A DNA stretch of 64,000 nt, taken from positions 3,428,001 to 3,492,000 of the forward strand of contig NZ_CP059902.1 of NCBI RefSeq assembly GCF_014127105.1, given 5' to 3'. Positions 37,767 through 47,753 of this stretch are shown one piece after another (the stretch's first letter is position 1; each line of letters opens with the position of its first letter). The translations under genes and the position numbers were made by a program. Source of the DNA: Devosia sp. MC521. Lineage in GTDB: Bacteria > Pseudomonadota > Alphaproteobacteria > Rhizobiales > Devosiaceae. The notes under the pieces were generated by a model. The model saw nothing but the letters and a program-made list of their open reading frames with translations, made no database searches and was not told the origin of the DNA.

Positions 37767-39155
37767 ATGACCAGCAAAGAAACGATCGACAAAGTTCTCA
37801 GTGAAGTCGATCACGGGCTCCAAAACAGCTTGGACCGGCTCTTTGACCTTCTGCGGATCAAGTCGATCTCGACCGATCCGGCATATGCCGCAGAATGCCA
37901 AAAAGCTGCCGACTGGATCACCAATGAGCTGACCGACCTCGGCTTTGATGCCGCCGCCCGCCCAACGCCGGGCCATCCGGTGGTTGTTGCCCACGGCCCA
38001 GAACAGCCTGGTACGCACGTGCTGTTCTACGCGCACTATGACGTTCAGCCCGTCGACCCGATCTCGCTCTGGGACACCGATCCGTTCAATCCGCAGATCA
38101 AGGAAAAAGACGGCCGCAAGATCATCGTCGCCCGTGGTGCGTCCGACGATAAGGGCCAGATGCTGACCTTTATCGAGGCCTGCCGCGCTTGGAAGGCGGC
38201 AACGGGCGCGCTGCCTGTTCGCGTCTCGCTAATGCTGGAAGGCGAAGAAGAAAGCGGCGGCAAGAACCTGCCTCCGTTCATGAAAGCCAATGCCGAAGAG
38301 CTGAAGGCCGACATCGCGCTCGTCTGTGACACCGATATGTGGGACCGCACGACCCCGTCGATCACCACCATGTTGCGTGGTCTGGTGGGCGAAGAAATCA
38401 TCGTCACCGCCGCCGACAAGGACCTGCACTCGGGCATGTTCGGCAATGCTGCCGCCAACCCCAATCAGGTGGTTGCCAATATTGTCGCGGGCCTTCGCGC
38501 CGCCGATGGCTCCTGCACCCTGCCCGGCTTTTACGACGATGTTGCCGAGCTTTCCGATGAACTTAAGGCGCAATGGGCAGGCCTCGGCTTTGACGAAAAG
38601 GCCTTCCTCGGCGCCGTCGACCTGCACACCCCTGCGGGCGAAAAGAACCGCTCCGTTCTTGAACAGCTCTGGGCCCGCCCAACCTGCGAAATCAACGGCA
38701 TGATCGGTGGCTATACCGGCGATGGCTTTAAGACCGTCATCCCAGCCAAGGCTAGCGCCAAGATTTCCTTCCGCCTCGTCTCCGGCATGGACCCGAAGAA
38801 AATCCGCGCCGCTTTCCGCGCCTATGTTCAGTCGATGCTGCCACCAGATTGCTCGGTCGAATTTATCGAGCACGGCGGTTCGCCAGCTATGACCGTTCCG
38901 GCTGATGGTGCACTGCTCCGTCAGGCACTCGCCGGCCTTACCGACGAATGGAACAAGCAGGCTGTCATTACTGGTTCGGGCGGTTCAATCCCGGTCGTGG
39001 GCGAATTTAAGAAGATCCTCGGCCTCGACACCCTCCTCATTGGCTTTGCCCATATCGACGATCAGATTCACTCGCCTAACGAGAAGTACGATCTCGAAAG
39101 CTACCATCGCGGCATCCGCTCATGGGTGCGCGTGCTTGGTGCACTGGCGCAGTAA
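37767..39155 (+). CDS. M20-family dipeptidase / deacylase
   Basis: 462 residues from ATG 37767 with AAGGA eight bases upstream. Zinc-binding motifs of M20 peptidases are present: HYDVQPVDP (first His and Asp), RGASDDKGQ (bridging Asp), LEGEEESGG (catalytic Glu and ligand) and a late His in GFAHIDDQIHSPNE. The dimerisation or lid domain lies in the middle (about 210-320). It should cleave dipeptides or N-acyl amino acids in the cytoplasm. The frame is open upstream but overlaps the divergent regulator promoter and is not used. Confidence 0.9.
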   Translation: MTSKETIDKVLSEVDHGLQNSLDRLFDLLRIKSISTDPAYAAECQKAADWITNELTDLGFDAAARPTPGHPVVVAHGPEQPGTHVLFYAHYDVQPVDPISLWDTDPFNPQIKEKDGRKIIVARGASDDKGQMLTFIEACRAWKAATGALPVRVSLMLEGEEESGGKNLPPFMKANAEELKADIALVCDTDMWDRTTPSITTMLRGLVGEEIIVTAADKDLHSGMFGNAAANPNQVVANIVAGLRAADGSCTLPGFYDDVAELSDELKAQWAGLGFDEKAFLGAVDLHTPAGEKNRSVLEQLWARPTCEINGMIGGYTGDGFKTVIPAKASAKISFRLVSGMDPKKIRAAFRAYVQSMLPPDCSVEFIEHGGSPAMTVPADGALLRQALAGLTDEWNKQAVITGSGGSIPVVGEFKKILGLDTLLIGFAHIDDQIHSPNEKYDLESYHRGIRSWVRVLGALAQ

Positions 39156-39161
39156 GAAAAG

Positions 39162-39189
39162 AAAAGGTCCCGATTTCGGGGCCTTTTTT
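39162..39189. terminator. Bidirectional intrinsic terminator
   Basis: AAAAGGTCCCG, loop ATTT, CGGGGCCTTTTTT: an 11-base stem with one wobble pair, between the convergent dipeptidase and trmD genes. Confidence 0.85.
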
Positions 39190-39196
39190 ATTGCGC

Positions 39197-39877
39197 TTAT
39201 TTTAGGAGATCCGGGCGCCGCGCCTTGGTCAGCTCGAGCGATTGCTCGGCCCGCCACTTGGCAATTTTCTTATGATCCCCCGAGGTCAAAACCGCCGGGA
39301 TTTCTCGATCCTCAAACACCTGTGGACGGGTGTAGTGGGGATATTCGAGCATGCCGTTCTCAAAGCTTTCCTCGTCGCGACTATCCAGCGCTCCGAGCAC
39401 ACCGGGGATCAAGCGCACCACAGCTTCGAGCAGCACCATGGCCGCCACTTCACCACCGGCGAGGACATAATCTCCGATGGAAATTTCTTCGAGCTGACGC
39501 GCATCGATAACGCGCTGATCCACGCCCTCAAAACGTCCGCAGACAATCACCACGCCCGGCCCCACCGCAAGCTCATGCGCGCGTTGCTGGGTGAGCGGCC
39601 TGCCGCGTGGGGACATCAGAATACGCGGACGCGGATCGCTTGCCGGCGCTACGGCATCAATTGCTGTCGCTAAAATATCGGGTTTGAGCACCATGCCGGC
39701 GCCACCGCCAGACGGCGTATCGTCAACAGTGCGATGGCGGTCCGTGGCAAAATCTCGCAAATTCGTAGCGTTCAGCTGCCAATGGCCATCGGCCATGCCA
39801 CGCCCCAGAACTGAAGCGCCCAAGGTGCCGGGGAACAGATCGGGGAATAGGGTGATAATATCTGCCGAAAAACTCAC
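39197..39877 (-). CDS. trmD: TrmD, tRNA (guanine-37 N1)-methyltransferase
   Basis: 226-residue SPOUT enzyme that makes m1G37 next to the anticodon of some tRNAs and prevents +1 frameshifting. It starts with [20 protein letters not shown]; the knot region contains [17 protein letters not shown] and [14 protein letters not shown], both diagnostic. It overlaps rimM by four bases. The commonly adjacent rpsP and rplS genes are not next to it. Confidence 0.96.
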   Translation of the reverse strand: MSFSADIITLFPDLFPGTLGASVLGRGMADGHWQLNATNLRDFATDRHRTVDDTPSGGGAGMVLKPDILATAIDAVAPASDPRPRILMSPRGRPLTQQRAHELAVGPGVVIVCGRFEGVDQRVIDARQLEEISIGDYVLAGGEVAAMVLLEAVVRLIPGVLGALDSRDEESFENGMLEYPHYTRPQVFEDREIPAVLTSGDHKKIAKWRAEQSLELTKARRPDLLK

Positions 39878-40410
39878 GCTGGCTCTTCCTCGCCCGGATC
39901 AGCGTCCAATGGCGGCGAAATCACCAAATAGCCGCCCTTGATATCGATCTGGGGCACCACCGCCTTGGTGAAGGGATAAAGGAATGTGTCGCCAGAGCGC
40001 GGGTCGCGCACTTCAATCAAATCCCCAGCGCCGAAATTGGGCAGAGCCGAGACTTCACCGATCGACACGCCGTTTTCCAAGCGCGCATCGAGGCCAATGA
40101 GATCGGTATGATAGAAATCATCCTCGTCATCGGTCTCTGGCAAGCGCTCGCGATCAACGAACAGCGAAACGCCATTGAGCAGTTCGGCCGCATTACGATC
40201 AGCCACGCCCTTCAAGCGCGCCACCAGTACGGTCTTGCTGAGACGCGCCTTTTCAATGGTGATCACGAGCCCCGGACGATCTGTATCGAGCGGACCGTAG
40301 CTGCCAATTGCCTCTGGGTCTTCCGTGTGCGAAATAATCCGCACTTCGCCTTTAATGCCGTGGGCAGCACCAATCTTACCCAAGAGGATGCGGTTGGAGT
40401 TCTGAGCCAT
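39874..40410 (-). CDS. rimM: RimM, 16S rRNA processing / 30S maturation protein
   Basis: 178 residues. The N-terminal RimM domain begins [18 protein letters not shown] and the C-terminal PRC barrel has [14 protein letters not shown] and FVKAV-like [18 protein letters not shown]. RimM binds S19 and assists maturation of the 30S head. The four-base overlap with trmD indicates coupling. rpsP, normally just upstream, is absent; a DUF4893 gene occupies that position. Confidence 0.94.
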   Translation of the reverse strand: MAQNSNRILLGKIGAAHGIKGEVRIISHTEDPEAIGSYGPLDTDRPGLVITIEKARLSKTVLVARLKGVADRNAAELLNGVSLFVDRERLPETDDEDDFYHTDLIGLDARLENGVSIGEVSALPNFGAGDLIEVRDPRSGDTFLYPFTKAVVPQIDIKGGYLVISPPLDADPGEEEPA

Positions 40411-40477
40411 CTCGCGCCTTTGTATTCTATCCGTTGCCGCTCATATCAGGCTTCACGCACTGGGCAAAAGAGCTGGT

Positions 40478-41080
40478 TCAGTCTTTCGGGACCAATTCGA
40501 TCACATCAAAGGTAGATTCGTAGAGTGGCAGCGGTAATTCCATCCGATACCGCGGCGAAGTGGCCGAAATCTGGAACACACAGCCCACCTGATTGCGCTC
40601 AGCATCGTCGCCGAAGAAGATCGGCTCAGGCTCGTTCTGATAGTTAAGCGCACCTTTGTAGAATACGGAGCCGCTGTCATTGCTGTGCAGTGTCCCGAGA
40701 AAACGCTGAGAGCCGGTAAACTTTTCAATCGCGGTGCTCATCTCCGAAACAACACACTCGAAATAGGGGTAGATGCTGACGGGCGTGATCCCACCCAATT
40801 TGATGACGCGGCATTGGTAGGCACCCATAGGAATTTCATTGAAGGGCAATGTTTTAGCCCACACTACATCCGTGAGAATTTTGCTCTCAGCCTTGGTGGC
40901 GCCAGCCATGGCTTCTTTTAATCCGCGCGTTCGGGCGGTCTCGAAACTGTCAATCCGCTGTACATCTGCGGCCCGTAGCTCAACATCTGCAGGAACAGTG
41001 CAGCTGTCAGCGCTCGCTGACCCAATCAGGGCCAGAAATGAGAGACACGCCCCCGATAGCTCTAAACCCAAACGTGGCAT
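40478..41080 (-). CDS. DUF4893 secreted protein
   Basis: 200 residues with an N-terminal signal peptide (about 1-24, ending SASA) and one DUF4893 domain: an N-terminal helical segment (RIDSFETARTRGLKEAM), the MGAYQCRVIKLGG motif, TGSQRFLGTL and the terminal YESTFDVIELVP. The family is restricted mainly to alphaproteobacteria and uncharacterised. GAGGAG eight bases upstream supports the start. It lies 67 bases upstream of rimM on the same strand and could share its transcript. Confidence 0.8.
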   Translation of the reverse strand: MPRLGLELSGACLSFLALIGSASADSCTVPADVELRAADVQRIDSFETARTRGLKEAMAGATKAESKILTDVVWAKTLPFNEIPMGAYQCRVIKLGGITPVSIYPYFECVVSEMSTAIEKFTGSQRFLGTLHSNDSGSVFYKGALNYQNEPEPIFFGDDAERNQVGCVFQISATSPRYRMELPLPLYESTFDVIELVPKD

Positions 41081-41157
41081 CGACTGGACTCCTCAACAGG
41101 CGGCGGAACTTTGCATGGTAAAAATGTATTCTCAACTCATCCAGTAAGGAGAGCATG

Positions 41158-41463
41158 ATGAGCAAAATTCTCACCGACCGTGAAGACATCCGCGAGTGGA
41201 CAATTGCGCGGGCCGGAAATCCGGTGCTGATGGAAGTGCCTGATGGCCTGGACAGCCGCACCATTTTACAGCTCGCCTTTGGCCAAGAGGCCATGAACGC
41301 CAATGGTGACCAGGGGCCTGACCGCGTTGGCGGCTTTCAACTGGTGAGTTGGGAAGAGTGGTTCACCGCACTCGACGAGAACAATCTCGCACTGCGCGTG
41401 TCGGATGATCCGTCGGGCGGCAATGAAGCTGAATTTGAGTTCGTCAACAAAGACGAGATTTGA
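41158..41463 (+). CDS. Small conserved hypothetical protein, paralog of the gene at 33077
   Basis: 101 residues. AAGGAG at 41146-41151 fits the second of two adjacent ATGs (41158, six-base spacer) better than the first (41155). It has the same block layout as the protein at 33077-33358: DIREW, a Gly-x-Pro turn, an LQLAFGQ strand, SWEEWFTALDENNLALRV and a closing strand. It is acidic and probably cytoplasmic. No named function. It sits between divergent DUF4893 and convergent zincin genes. Confidence 0.68.
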   Translation: MSKILTDREDIREWTIARAGNPVLMEVPDGLDSRTILQLAFGQEAMNANGDQGPDRVGGFQLVSWEEWFTALDENNLALRVSDDPSGGNEAEFEFVNKDEI

Positions 41464-41465
41464 GC

Positions 41466-41894
41466 TTAGAGCTCTTCGGCGTCGGCCTGCGCTTCAAGCG
41501 CTTCCATGTCCTCATCGGAGAAGCCGAAGTGATGGCCCAGTTCATGGATCAACACATGGGTAACGATCTCACCCAAGGTGTTGTCATCATGCTCGGCCCA
41601 ATAATCGAGAATGGCGCGACGATAGAGAAAAACGGAATTGGGTGCTTGCCCAGTTTGCGGCACTGCCCCGTCTTCGGTGAGACCAATGCCTTGGAATAGG
41701 CCCATCAATTCAAACGGGCTGTCCATGCCAAAGCCTTCAAGCACGTCGTCTTCGGCAAATTCGGCCACCTGACAGGTGACATCCGCCGCAAGGCTCTTGA
41801 AGGGTTCGGGAAGAGTGGCGAGCGCTTGGCTCGCCAATGCTTCAATGTCATCCAATGTCGGGGCGAACCGCCCCGACCAATCGGCGGCACTCAA
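41466..41894 (-). CDS. Metallopeptidase-like zincin (PF06262-type)
   Basis: 142 residues. The zinc motif HELGHHFGFSDEDM (HExxH variant HELGH) lies near residue 120, and the preceding sequence RRAILDYWAEHD is typical of this small zincin family. Family members are often called metallopeptidases but activity is rarely shown. The ATG is one base after the leuC stop region on the same strand, so it is almost certainly co-transcribed with leuC. Confidence 0.85.
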   Translation of the reverse strand: MSAADWSGRFAPTLDDIEALASQALATLPEPFKSLAADVTCQVAEFAEDDVLEGFGMDSPFELMGLFQGIGLTEDGAVPQTGQAPNSVFLYRRAILDYWAEHDDNTLGEIVTHVLIHELGHHFGFSDEDMEALEAQADAEEL

Positions 41895-41895
41895 A

Positions 41896-43302
41896 TTAGT
41901 GCAGGTCGCGAATGTCGACGAAATGGCCAGCGATTGCAGCAGCTGCTGCCATGGCTGGGGACACCAAGTGGGTGCGGCCCTTAAAGCCCTGACGGCCTTC
42001 GAAGTTACGGTTCGAGGTCGAAGCGCAACGCTCTTCTGGCTTGAGCTTATCTGGGTTCATCGCCAGACACATGGAGCAGCCTGGCTCGCGCCATTCAAAG
42101 CCAGCATCCTTGAAGATCACATCAAGACCTTCAGCTTCAGCCTGTTCCTTGACCAGACCGGAGCCTGGGACGATCATCGCGGACACGGTCGAAGCAACCT
42201 TTTTGCCCTTCACAACCGACGCGACTGCACGCAGATCTTCGATACGGCCGTTGGTGCAAGAACCAACGAAAACGCGGTCGATCTTGATGTCGGTGATCGG
42301 CGTACCGGGCTTGAGACCCATGTAGTCAAGCGCGCGCCACTTCGATGCACGCTTGGTTTCGTCAGCGATATCATCTGGGTTGGGAACAACGCCCTGAACC
42401 GAGATAACGTCTTCTGGCGAGGAACCCCAGGACACAATTGGCGGCAGCTTGGCTGCGTCGAGAACGACGACCTTGTCGTAATGTGCACCTTCGTCGGTGT
42501 AGAGGGTCTTCCAATAATCGACGGCCATGTCGAAGGCTTCGCCCTTCGGCGCGCGTGGACGATCCTTTACGTAAGCAAAGGTGGTTTCGTCTGGAGCGAT
42601 CAGGCCAGCGCGTGCGCCGCCTTCAATGGTCATGTTGCAGACCGTCATACGGCCTTCCATGGACAGCGAGCGAATGGCTTCGCCAGCAAACTCGATCACG
42701 TGGCCATTGCCGCCGGCCGTGCCGATTTCACCGATGATAGCGAGAATGATGTCCTTGGCCGTGACGCCTGCTGGCAACTGACCGTCAACACGCACCAGCA
42801 TGTTCTTGGCCTTCTGCTGAATCAGCGTCTGGGTCGCCAGAACGTGTTCCACTTCGGAGGTACCGATACCGTGGGCCAAAGCGCCAAAAGCGCCGTGGGT
42901 GGAGGTATGGGAATCGCCGCACACAATGGTCATGCCCGGCAGCGTAAAGCCCTGTTCCGGCCCAACGATATGGACAACACCCTGACGCTTGTCGAAGGGG
43001 TCGTAATATTCAATGCCGAAGTCGCGGGTGTTCTCAGCCAGAGTCTCGATCTGGATCGCACTATCTGGATCCGGATTGGGCAGCGAACGATCGGTGGTCG
43101 GGACGTTGTGGTCAACGACAGCAAGCGTACGCTCTGGATGACGGACCTTGCGACCGTTCATACGCAGACCTTCAAACGCCTGTGGGCTGGTCACTTCGTG
43201 AACGAGGTGGCGGTCGATGTAGAGCAGGCTCGTACCATCTTCGTTATTCTGAACGAGGTGGTCGTCCCAGATCTTATCGTAGAGCGTGCGGGCCTTGGTC
43301 AT
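41896..43302 (-). CDS. leuC: LeuC, 3-isopropylmalate dehydratase large subunit
   Basis: 468-residue aconitase-family enzyme that isomerises 2- and 3-isopropylmalate in leucine synthesis, acting with LeuD. The three 4Fe-4S cysteines are in GSCTNGR and [21 protein letters not shown] at the start and [20 protein letters not shown] are diagnostic. leuD is not in the window. I see no leucine-rich leader peptide upstream; the six-base arms CCGTAC/GTACGG at 43375-43392 are the only palindrome there. Confidence 0.97.
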   Translation of the reverse strand: MTKARTLYDKIWDDHLVQNNEDGTSLLYIDRHLVHEVTSPQAFEGLRMNGRKVRHPERTLAVVDHNVPTTDRSLPNPDPDSAIQIETLAENTRDFGIEYYDPFDKRQGVVHIVGPEQGFTLPGMTIVCGDSHTSTHGAFGALAHGIGTSEVEHVLATQTLIQQKAKNMLVRVDGQLPAGVTAKDIILAIIGEIGTAGGNGHVIEFAGEAIRSLSMEGRMTVCNMTIEGGARAGLIAPDETTFAYVKDRPRAPKGEAFDMAVDYWKTLYTDEGAHYDKVVVLDAAKLPPIVSWGSSPEDVISVQGVVPNPDDIADETKRASKWRALDYMGLKPGTPITDIKIDRVFVGSCTNGRIEDLRAVASVVKGKKVASTVSAMIVPGSGLVKEQAEAEGLDVIFKDAGFEWREPGCSMCLAMNPDKLKPEERCASTSNRNFEGRQGFKGRTHLVSPAMAAAAAIAGHFVDIRDLH

Positions 43303-43505
43303 GTCCGTATCCGAGCGGAGAAATGATAGATTGGATTGGTTCTAAGCCTAAGCACGGACCTGCGTCAACTAGAACCGTACCGATGAGTACGGCTGATTTT
43401 GGAGAGAGTGCCACCTGAAACAAACTGGCGCGTGATTTAACCGAAATGACACGCATGCGGAGGCAGTGTCGCTCTCCACGCTGGGGGGAAATAGGCAGTG
43501 GCCCG

Positions 43506-44810
43506 ATGACGCGTATCTTAATGGCAATTGCTGGCGTTATGGGGGCCCGACTTGCCGGAGCAGGCTTCGGCTTCTTAAGCCAGCTCATGCTCGCACGCAT
43601 GTTTCTGCCGCATGATGTGGGCATGGCGTTTCTCGCAATGTCGGTGACCGCCTTCGTCAGTCTTATGGCGACAGGCGGGTATCACACGATCGCCCTGACC
43701 TATCTCGCCCGATTTAGAGCTTTTGGCCGTCTAAATCTTGAGCGTGCGTTTTTAAGCGCGGCAAGACGGGATATCTTCGTTCTTATCGCGCTTTTTCTGG
43801 TGGTGACGCCGTTCGCCTTCGTCCTCCCACTTGAAGACGGCTTTGCAAAAGCGGCGCTCTTCGGAGTGCTCGCGGCAATTCCCCTTGCCGTCATCCGCAT
43901 GAACAATAGCGTCGCGAACGCGCATAAGCGTTTCAGCCTCTCCTACGTGCCCGACTTCGTCATTCGCCCCGGACTTTTGCTGCTTTTCCTCGCTGCGCTC
44001 GCTCTATTAAGGCTGAACGCGCCAATTGATTATGTGCTGATCGCGATGGTGGTCATTGCGCTGACCGTGGCCATTGGACAGGCACTGCTGCTGGGCAAAG
44101 ACCACGCCTTTGCCCGGGTGGAGAGCGCACACTTGCGCGGTCTTCGCCCCTATTACCGTAGCCGAGCGGCGGCCATGTTGATGGTCACAATCGTATCGGG
44201 TGCTACAGCAGACCTCGTTATCCTAATCGGCGGCCTCTTCTTGCCACCCAGCCAAGTTGCCGTGCTGGGCGTTGCAGTGCGGCTCGCGGCTCTTGTCGGC
44301 TTCTTCAGCGCCGCATCTCAGCAATTTGTGCTCCGAGATTTGGTGGCCACAATGTCGAGTGCCAACCGTTCGGAATCAGATGCCTTGCTGCTGCGCACCA
44401 ATATCGTCAGCATTGGAAATATGATCGCGGCAACAGTCGTCGCCATCATAATAGGACCATTCGTCCTCGCACTATTTGGTCCTGCCTATGGTGCGGGCTA
44501 CTGGCCGCTTGTTATCTTCCTCATCAGCCAATCGATCCGCGTGATGGGCGGGATGAACGGGCATCTGCTCGCCTTGGGTGGGCACCAAATCCGCAGCGCA
44601 GCACTATGCGCACTGGCTGTGATAGTCCTGCTGCTCCTCTCAGCGCTACTTACCCCTCTATGGGGCCTTACTGGCATCGCGACTGCACTCTTAGTGGCTG
44701 AACTTGTGTGGGCAGTGGGGCTTGGATGGCTCACCCAGAAACTTCAGGGGAGGCGCGGTGACATCTTCGAAACTATTCGCACTCACAAATTATTTACGGC
44801 CGGACGGTAA
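43506..44810 (+). CDS. Wzx-like polysaccharide/lipid flippase
   Basis: About 434 residues (a start 20 codons earlier at 43446 is possible; neither has a clear ribosome binding site). The whole protein is hydrophobic with about 12 helices, opening GVMGARLAGAGFGFLSQLML, as in MurJ/Wzx/MATE-type flippases of the polysaccharide transport superfamily. FGPAYGAGYWPLVIFLISQS near residue 350 is the usual late signature. Likely moves an undecaprenyl- or lipid-linked precursor across the inner membrane. No glycosyltransferase adjoins it; the only partner is the ATP-grasp gene, so the substrate is open. Confidence 0.75.
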   Translation: MTRILMAIAGVMGARLAGAGFGFLSQLMLARMFLPHDVGMAFLAMSVTAFVSLMATGGYHTIALTYLARFRAFGRLNLERAFLSAARRDIFVLIALFLVVTPFAFVLPLEDGFAKAALFGVLAAIPLAVIRMNNSVANAHKRFSLSYVPDFVIRPGLLLLFLAALALLRLNAPIDYVLIAMVVIALTVAIGQALLLGKDHAFARVESAHLRGLRPYYRSRAAAMLMVTIVSGATADLVILIGGLFLPPSQVAVLGVAVRLAALVGFFSAASQQFVLRDLVATMSSANRSESDALLLRTNIVSIGNMIAATVVAIIIGPFVLALFGPAYGAGYWPLVIFLISQSIRVMGGMNGHLLALGGHQIRSAALCALAVIVLLLLSALLTPLWGLTGIATALLVAELVWAVGLGWLTQKLQGRRGDIFETIRTHKLFTAGR

Positions 44811-44825
44811 GTAGAGAGGGTTTAC

Positions 44826-46067
44826 TTGGGGCAGATTAATCGGCCCCTGATTGGCAGTCTGCTTGTTATGACCATCGACGCTCGAAAGACTCTACTGCCA
44901 ACGAAACTACCCGGCGTCATTCTTCTCGGTGGATCTTACGGCAGCCTCGCGGCGGCACGCAGTTTTGGTCGACATGGCATCCCTGTTGCCTTCTTCTCAA
45001 CCCAACACACGGCCGCGCAATATTCGCGATACATTCAGCACCATGTGGCCTGGCAGGGCCCTGACCAATCCAATGCGCTAGAGTTTTTCCTCGAGCAAAG
45101 CCTGAAGCTGGGGTTTGCGAACTGGCTGCTCTTGCCAAGTAGCGATCACGAAGTGCAATTCGTGACTCAGAACTATGACGCCCTTGCCGCCCATTTTGCC
45201 CTTGTCACCATGCCTTGGGCCGCCCTTGAGCCACTGAATGACAAGGCGCAACTTTGCAGCTTGGCCGAGCGGCTCGGTATTGATTTCCCGAAAGTCTACT
45301 GGGATGGAGACGCCCACACGACCAGCGCTGAGGACATTCGCTATCCAGTCGTTCTCAAACCCTCTTCAACCGAGAAGATCAATCCGCTGACGAAAGCCAA
45401 AGCTTGGCGTGCCGATAGCATCGCTGAGTTCGAGCCTAAGTTCACTGCCGCAACGCAATATATGGGCGAACACGGGTTTGTTGTGCAGGAGCTGATCCCG
45501 GGCGACGGCAGCGCCCAATTTTCATACGCGGGCCTGTGGGATCACGGAATTGAACTCTGCAGCCTGACCGCTCGGCGCTCGCGTCAGTTTCCGGCAGAGT
45601 TTGGCACAAGCCCCTTTGTAGAAACTGTAGAGCTGCCAGAGGTTGGAGCCCAAGCGCGGCGGCTCCTCGAGGCAGTCCACTATCACGGGCTTGTCGAGGT
45701 TGAGTTCAAACTCGATCAGCGTGACAATAGCCTAAAGCTCCTCGACGTGAACACCCGCATCTGGGCCTGGATCGGCCTTGGTGAGGCCGCAGGGTTTGAT
45801 TTTCCGACACTTGCGGCTCTATTGGCTAAGAGCGAAATGCCAGAGACGCACACGGCAAAATATGGCCCAAGCTGGCGCCATCCGGTGCCCAACACGCTTT
45901 CGCTTCTGCAGTCTCTGGTGCGCTCAGGGCGGCTGGGTTACGCGGGACGCCGATCCATCTTCGCGCGCTCCGTATCGTCAATTTTCGCGGCTGACGATCT
46001 CAAGCCGGCGCTCGCAGAAGTCCCCGTGCATCTTCTGCGCAAGATTAAAAGGCTGCTCCCGCGGTAG
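44826..46067 (+). CDS. ATP-grasp carboxylate-amine ligase family protein
   Basis: 413 residues from TTG 44826 with GAGAGGG five bases upstream, or 399 from ATG 44868. An N-terminal Rossmann-like domain (VILLGGSYGSLAAARSFGRH) precedes the ATP-grasp fold: YPVVLKPSSTEKINPLT (nucleotide Lys), VVQELIPGDG (hinge), and the magnesium site EVEFKLDQ...LLDVNTRIW. These proteins join a carboxylate to an amine with ATP; relatives occur in surface-polysaccharide clusters and include D-aspartate ligase. Fifteen bases after the flippase gene, so the two form an operon, possibly to amidate or decorate the flipped precursor. That role is inference. Confidence 0.75.
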   Translation: MGQINRPLIGSLLVMTIDARKTLLPTKLPGVILLGGSYGSLAAARSFGRHGIPVAFFSTQHTAAQYSRYIQHHVAWQGPDQSNALEFFLEQSLKLGFANWLLLPSSDHEVQFVTQNYDALAAHFALVTMPWAALEPLNDKAQLCSLAERLGIDFPKVYWDGDAHTTSAEDIRYPVVLKPSSTEKINPLTKAKAWRADSIAEFEPKFTAATQYMGEHGFVVQELIPGDGSAQFSYAGLWDHGIELCSLTARRSRQFPAEFGTSPFVETVELPEVGAQARRLLEAVHYHGLVEVEFKLDQRDNSLKLLDVNTRIWAWIGLGEAAGFDFPTLAALLAKSEMPETHTAKYGPSWRHPVPNTLSLLQSLVRSGRLGYAGRRSIFARSVSSIFAADDLKPALAEVPVHLLRKIKRLLPR

Positions 46068-46092
46068 GCGAAAGCAGCCCAGTTTTATTTTA
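46051..46092 (+). terminator. Possible terminator after the ATP-grasp gene
   Basis: GGCTGC (46051-46056, inside the coding end) pairs with GCAGCC (46074-46079) around a 17-base loop, followed by CAGTTTTATTTTA. Short stem and long loop make it weak; it lies between convergent ATP-grasp and purH genes. Confidence 0.4.
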
Positions 46093-47673
46093 GTGACGGA
46101 AGTGACGCATGCCCGTCATGACCATTGCGATACCGGCCGCATCGGCGGCGGCGATCACTTCGTCGTCACGCATCGATCCACCCGGCTGGATAACAGCTGT
46201 TGCGCCAGCGGCAACAAGCGCTTCAAGCCCATCGGCAAATGGGAAGAACGCATCGGACGCAACGACAGAACCTTGGGTCAGAGCGCCTTCAATACCAGCA
46301 GCCTCAGCCGCATCAATTGACTTGCGGTGCGCCACACGAGCGGAGTCTACGCGGCTCATCTGGCCAGCGCCAATGCCTGCAGTCGCGCCATCCTTCACGT
46401 AGATAATCGCGTTGGATTTGACGTGCTTGGCGACCTTTGCCGCAAGCTTGAGATCGGCCAACTCGGCTTCAGTCGGCTGGCGTTTGGTGACAATTTTGAG
46501 CTCGCAATCATCGACATTACGATTGTCACGCCCCTGCACCAAGAGCCCGCCCGAAACCGACTTCACCACGAGGCCATCGGCTTTGGGGTCCGCCAAACCA
46601 CCTGTCAGCAAGAGACGCAGATTCTTCTTGGCCGCAATGATCGCTTCCGCTTCTGGCGTCGCAGAAGGGGCAACGATCACCTCGGTAAAAACCTTGACGA
46701 TTTCGGTCGCGGTTTCAGCGTCGATCTCACGGTTGAGCGCAACGATGCCACCAAAGGCCGAGACCGGGTCGGTGCGCAGGGCGTTGAGATAAGCGGTCTT
46801 CAGGTCTTCGGCGACAGCGACACCACATGGGTTGGCGTGCTTGATGATCGCGACGGCTGCCGTCTGGTTCGGGTCGAACTCCGAGACCAGTTCAAAGGCA
46901 GCGTCAGTATCATTGATGTTGTTATAGGAGAGGGTTTTGCCCTGCACTTGGTTGGCCGTTGCAACGCCGGGGCGCTGCTCGCCATTGGCGTAGAAGGCCG
47001 CCCATTGGTGCGGGTTTTCGCCATAACGCATCACTTCGCGCAAAGTACCGGCGAAGGAGCGATAGGTGACATCCTGGAACTCGATTTCCTTGGCAAACCA
47101 CGCCGAGATCGCCGCATCATAAGCAGCGGTACGGGCATAGGCCTTCGCAGCAAGGCGTTGGCGCAGTTCATAAGGAATGCCACCGTTCTTGATGGCTTCC
47201 AAAATCGCAGGGTAGTCGGCCGGATCAACAACCACTGTCACATAGGCATGGTTTTTTGCGGCTGAGCGCACCATCGCCGGGCCACCAATGTCGATGTTCT
47301 CGATGATGTCGTCATAAGACGCGCCCGAGGCGACAGTCTTTTCAAACGGATAAAGATTGACTGCGACGAGATCGATCGGGCCGATCTCATGCTCATCCAT
47401 TGATGTTTTGTGTTCAGGATTGTCGCGGACCGCTAAAAGGCCGCCATGCACCTTAGGGTGCAAGGTCTTTACGCGGCCATCCATCATTTCAGGAAAGCCC
47501 GTGAGCTCGGAAATTTCACGAACTGGAAGGCCTGCATTGGCGATCAGCTTATGCGTACCGCCAGTCGATACCAGTTCGACTCCAGCCTCAGAGAGGCCGC
47601 GTGCGAACTCCTCCATGCCAGATTTGTCGAATACCGAAAGCAGAGCACGCCCGACCGTTACTGTCTTGCCCAT
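46090..47673 (-). CDS. purH: PurH, bifunctional AICAR formyltransferase / IMP cyclohydrolase
   Basis: 527-residue enzyme of the last two steps of IMP synthesis. The N-terminal MGS-like cyclohydrolase domain ([29 protein letters not shown]) covers about 1-145. The AICAR transformylase domain follows, with [20 protein letters not shown], the Lys-His pair in [11 protein letters not shown] and the closing [19 protein letters not shown]. Downstream of the heparinase-like gene with an 80-base gap, a conserved order in Hyphomicrobiales. Confidence 0.97.
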   Translation of the reverse strand: MGKTVTVGRALLSVFDKSGMEEFARGLSEAGVELVSTGGTHKLIANAGLPVREISELTGFPEMMDGRVKTLHPKVHGGLLAVRDNPEHKTSMDEHEIGPIDLVAVNLYPFEKTVASGASYDDIIENIDIGGPAMVRSAAKNHAYVTVVVDPADYPAILEAIKNGGIPYELRQRLAAKAYARTAAYDAAISAWFAKEIEFQDVTYRSFAGTLREVMRYGENPHQWAAFYANGEQRPGVATANQVQGKTLSYNNINDTDAAFELVSEFDPNQTAAVAIIKHANPCGVAVAEDLKTAYLNALRTDPVSAFGGIVALNREIDAETATEIVKVFTEVIVAPSATPEAEAIIAAKKNLRLLLTGGLADPKADGLVVKSVSGGLLVQGRDNRNVDDCELKIVTKRQPTEAELADLKLAAKVAKHVKSNAIIYVKDGATAGIGAGQMSRVDSARVAHRKSIDAAEAAGIEGALTQGSVVASDAFFPFADGLEALVAAGATAVIQPGGSMRDDEVIAAADAAGIAMVMTGMRHFRH

Positions 47674-47753
47674 GGAAGCTTCTCGCCAAAGTTGAAGGAG
47701 TTGTGCGGCTCGCTACCACGAGACGGCTCAAAGGCCAATCCCTTTCGGGCCTT

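Noticed and set aside
41776-43326. 516-codon + strand frame opposite leuC
   Set aside because: Longer than leuC itself but fully antisense to it; no motif supports it.
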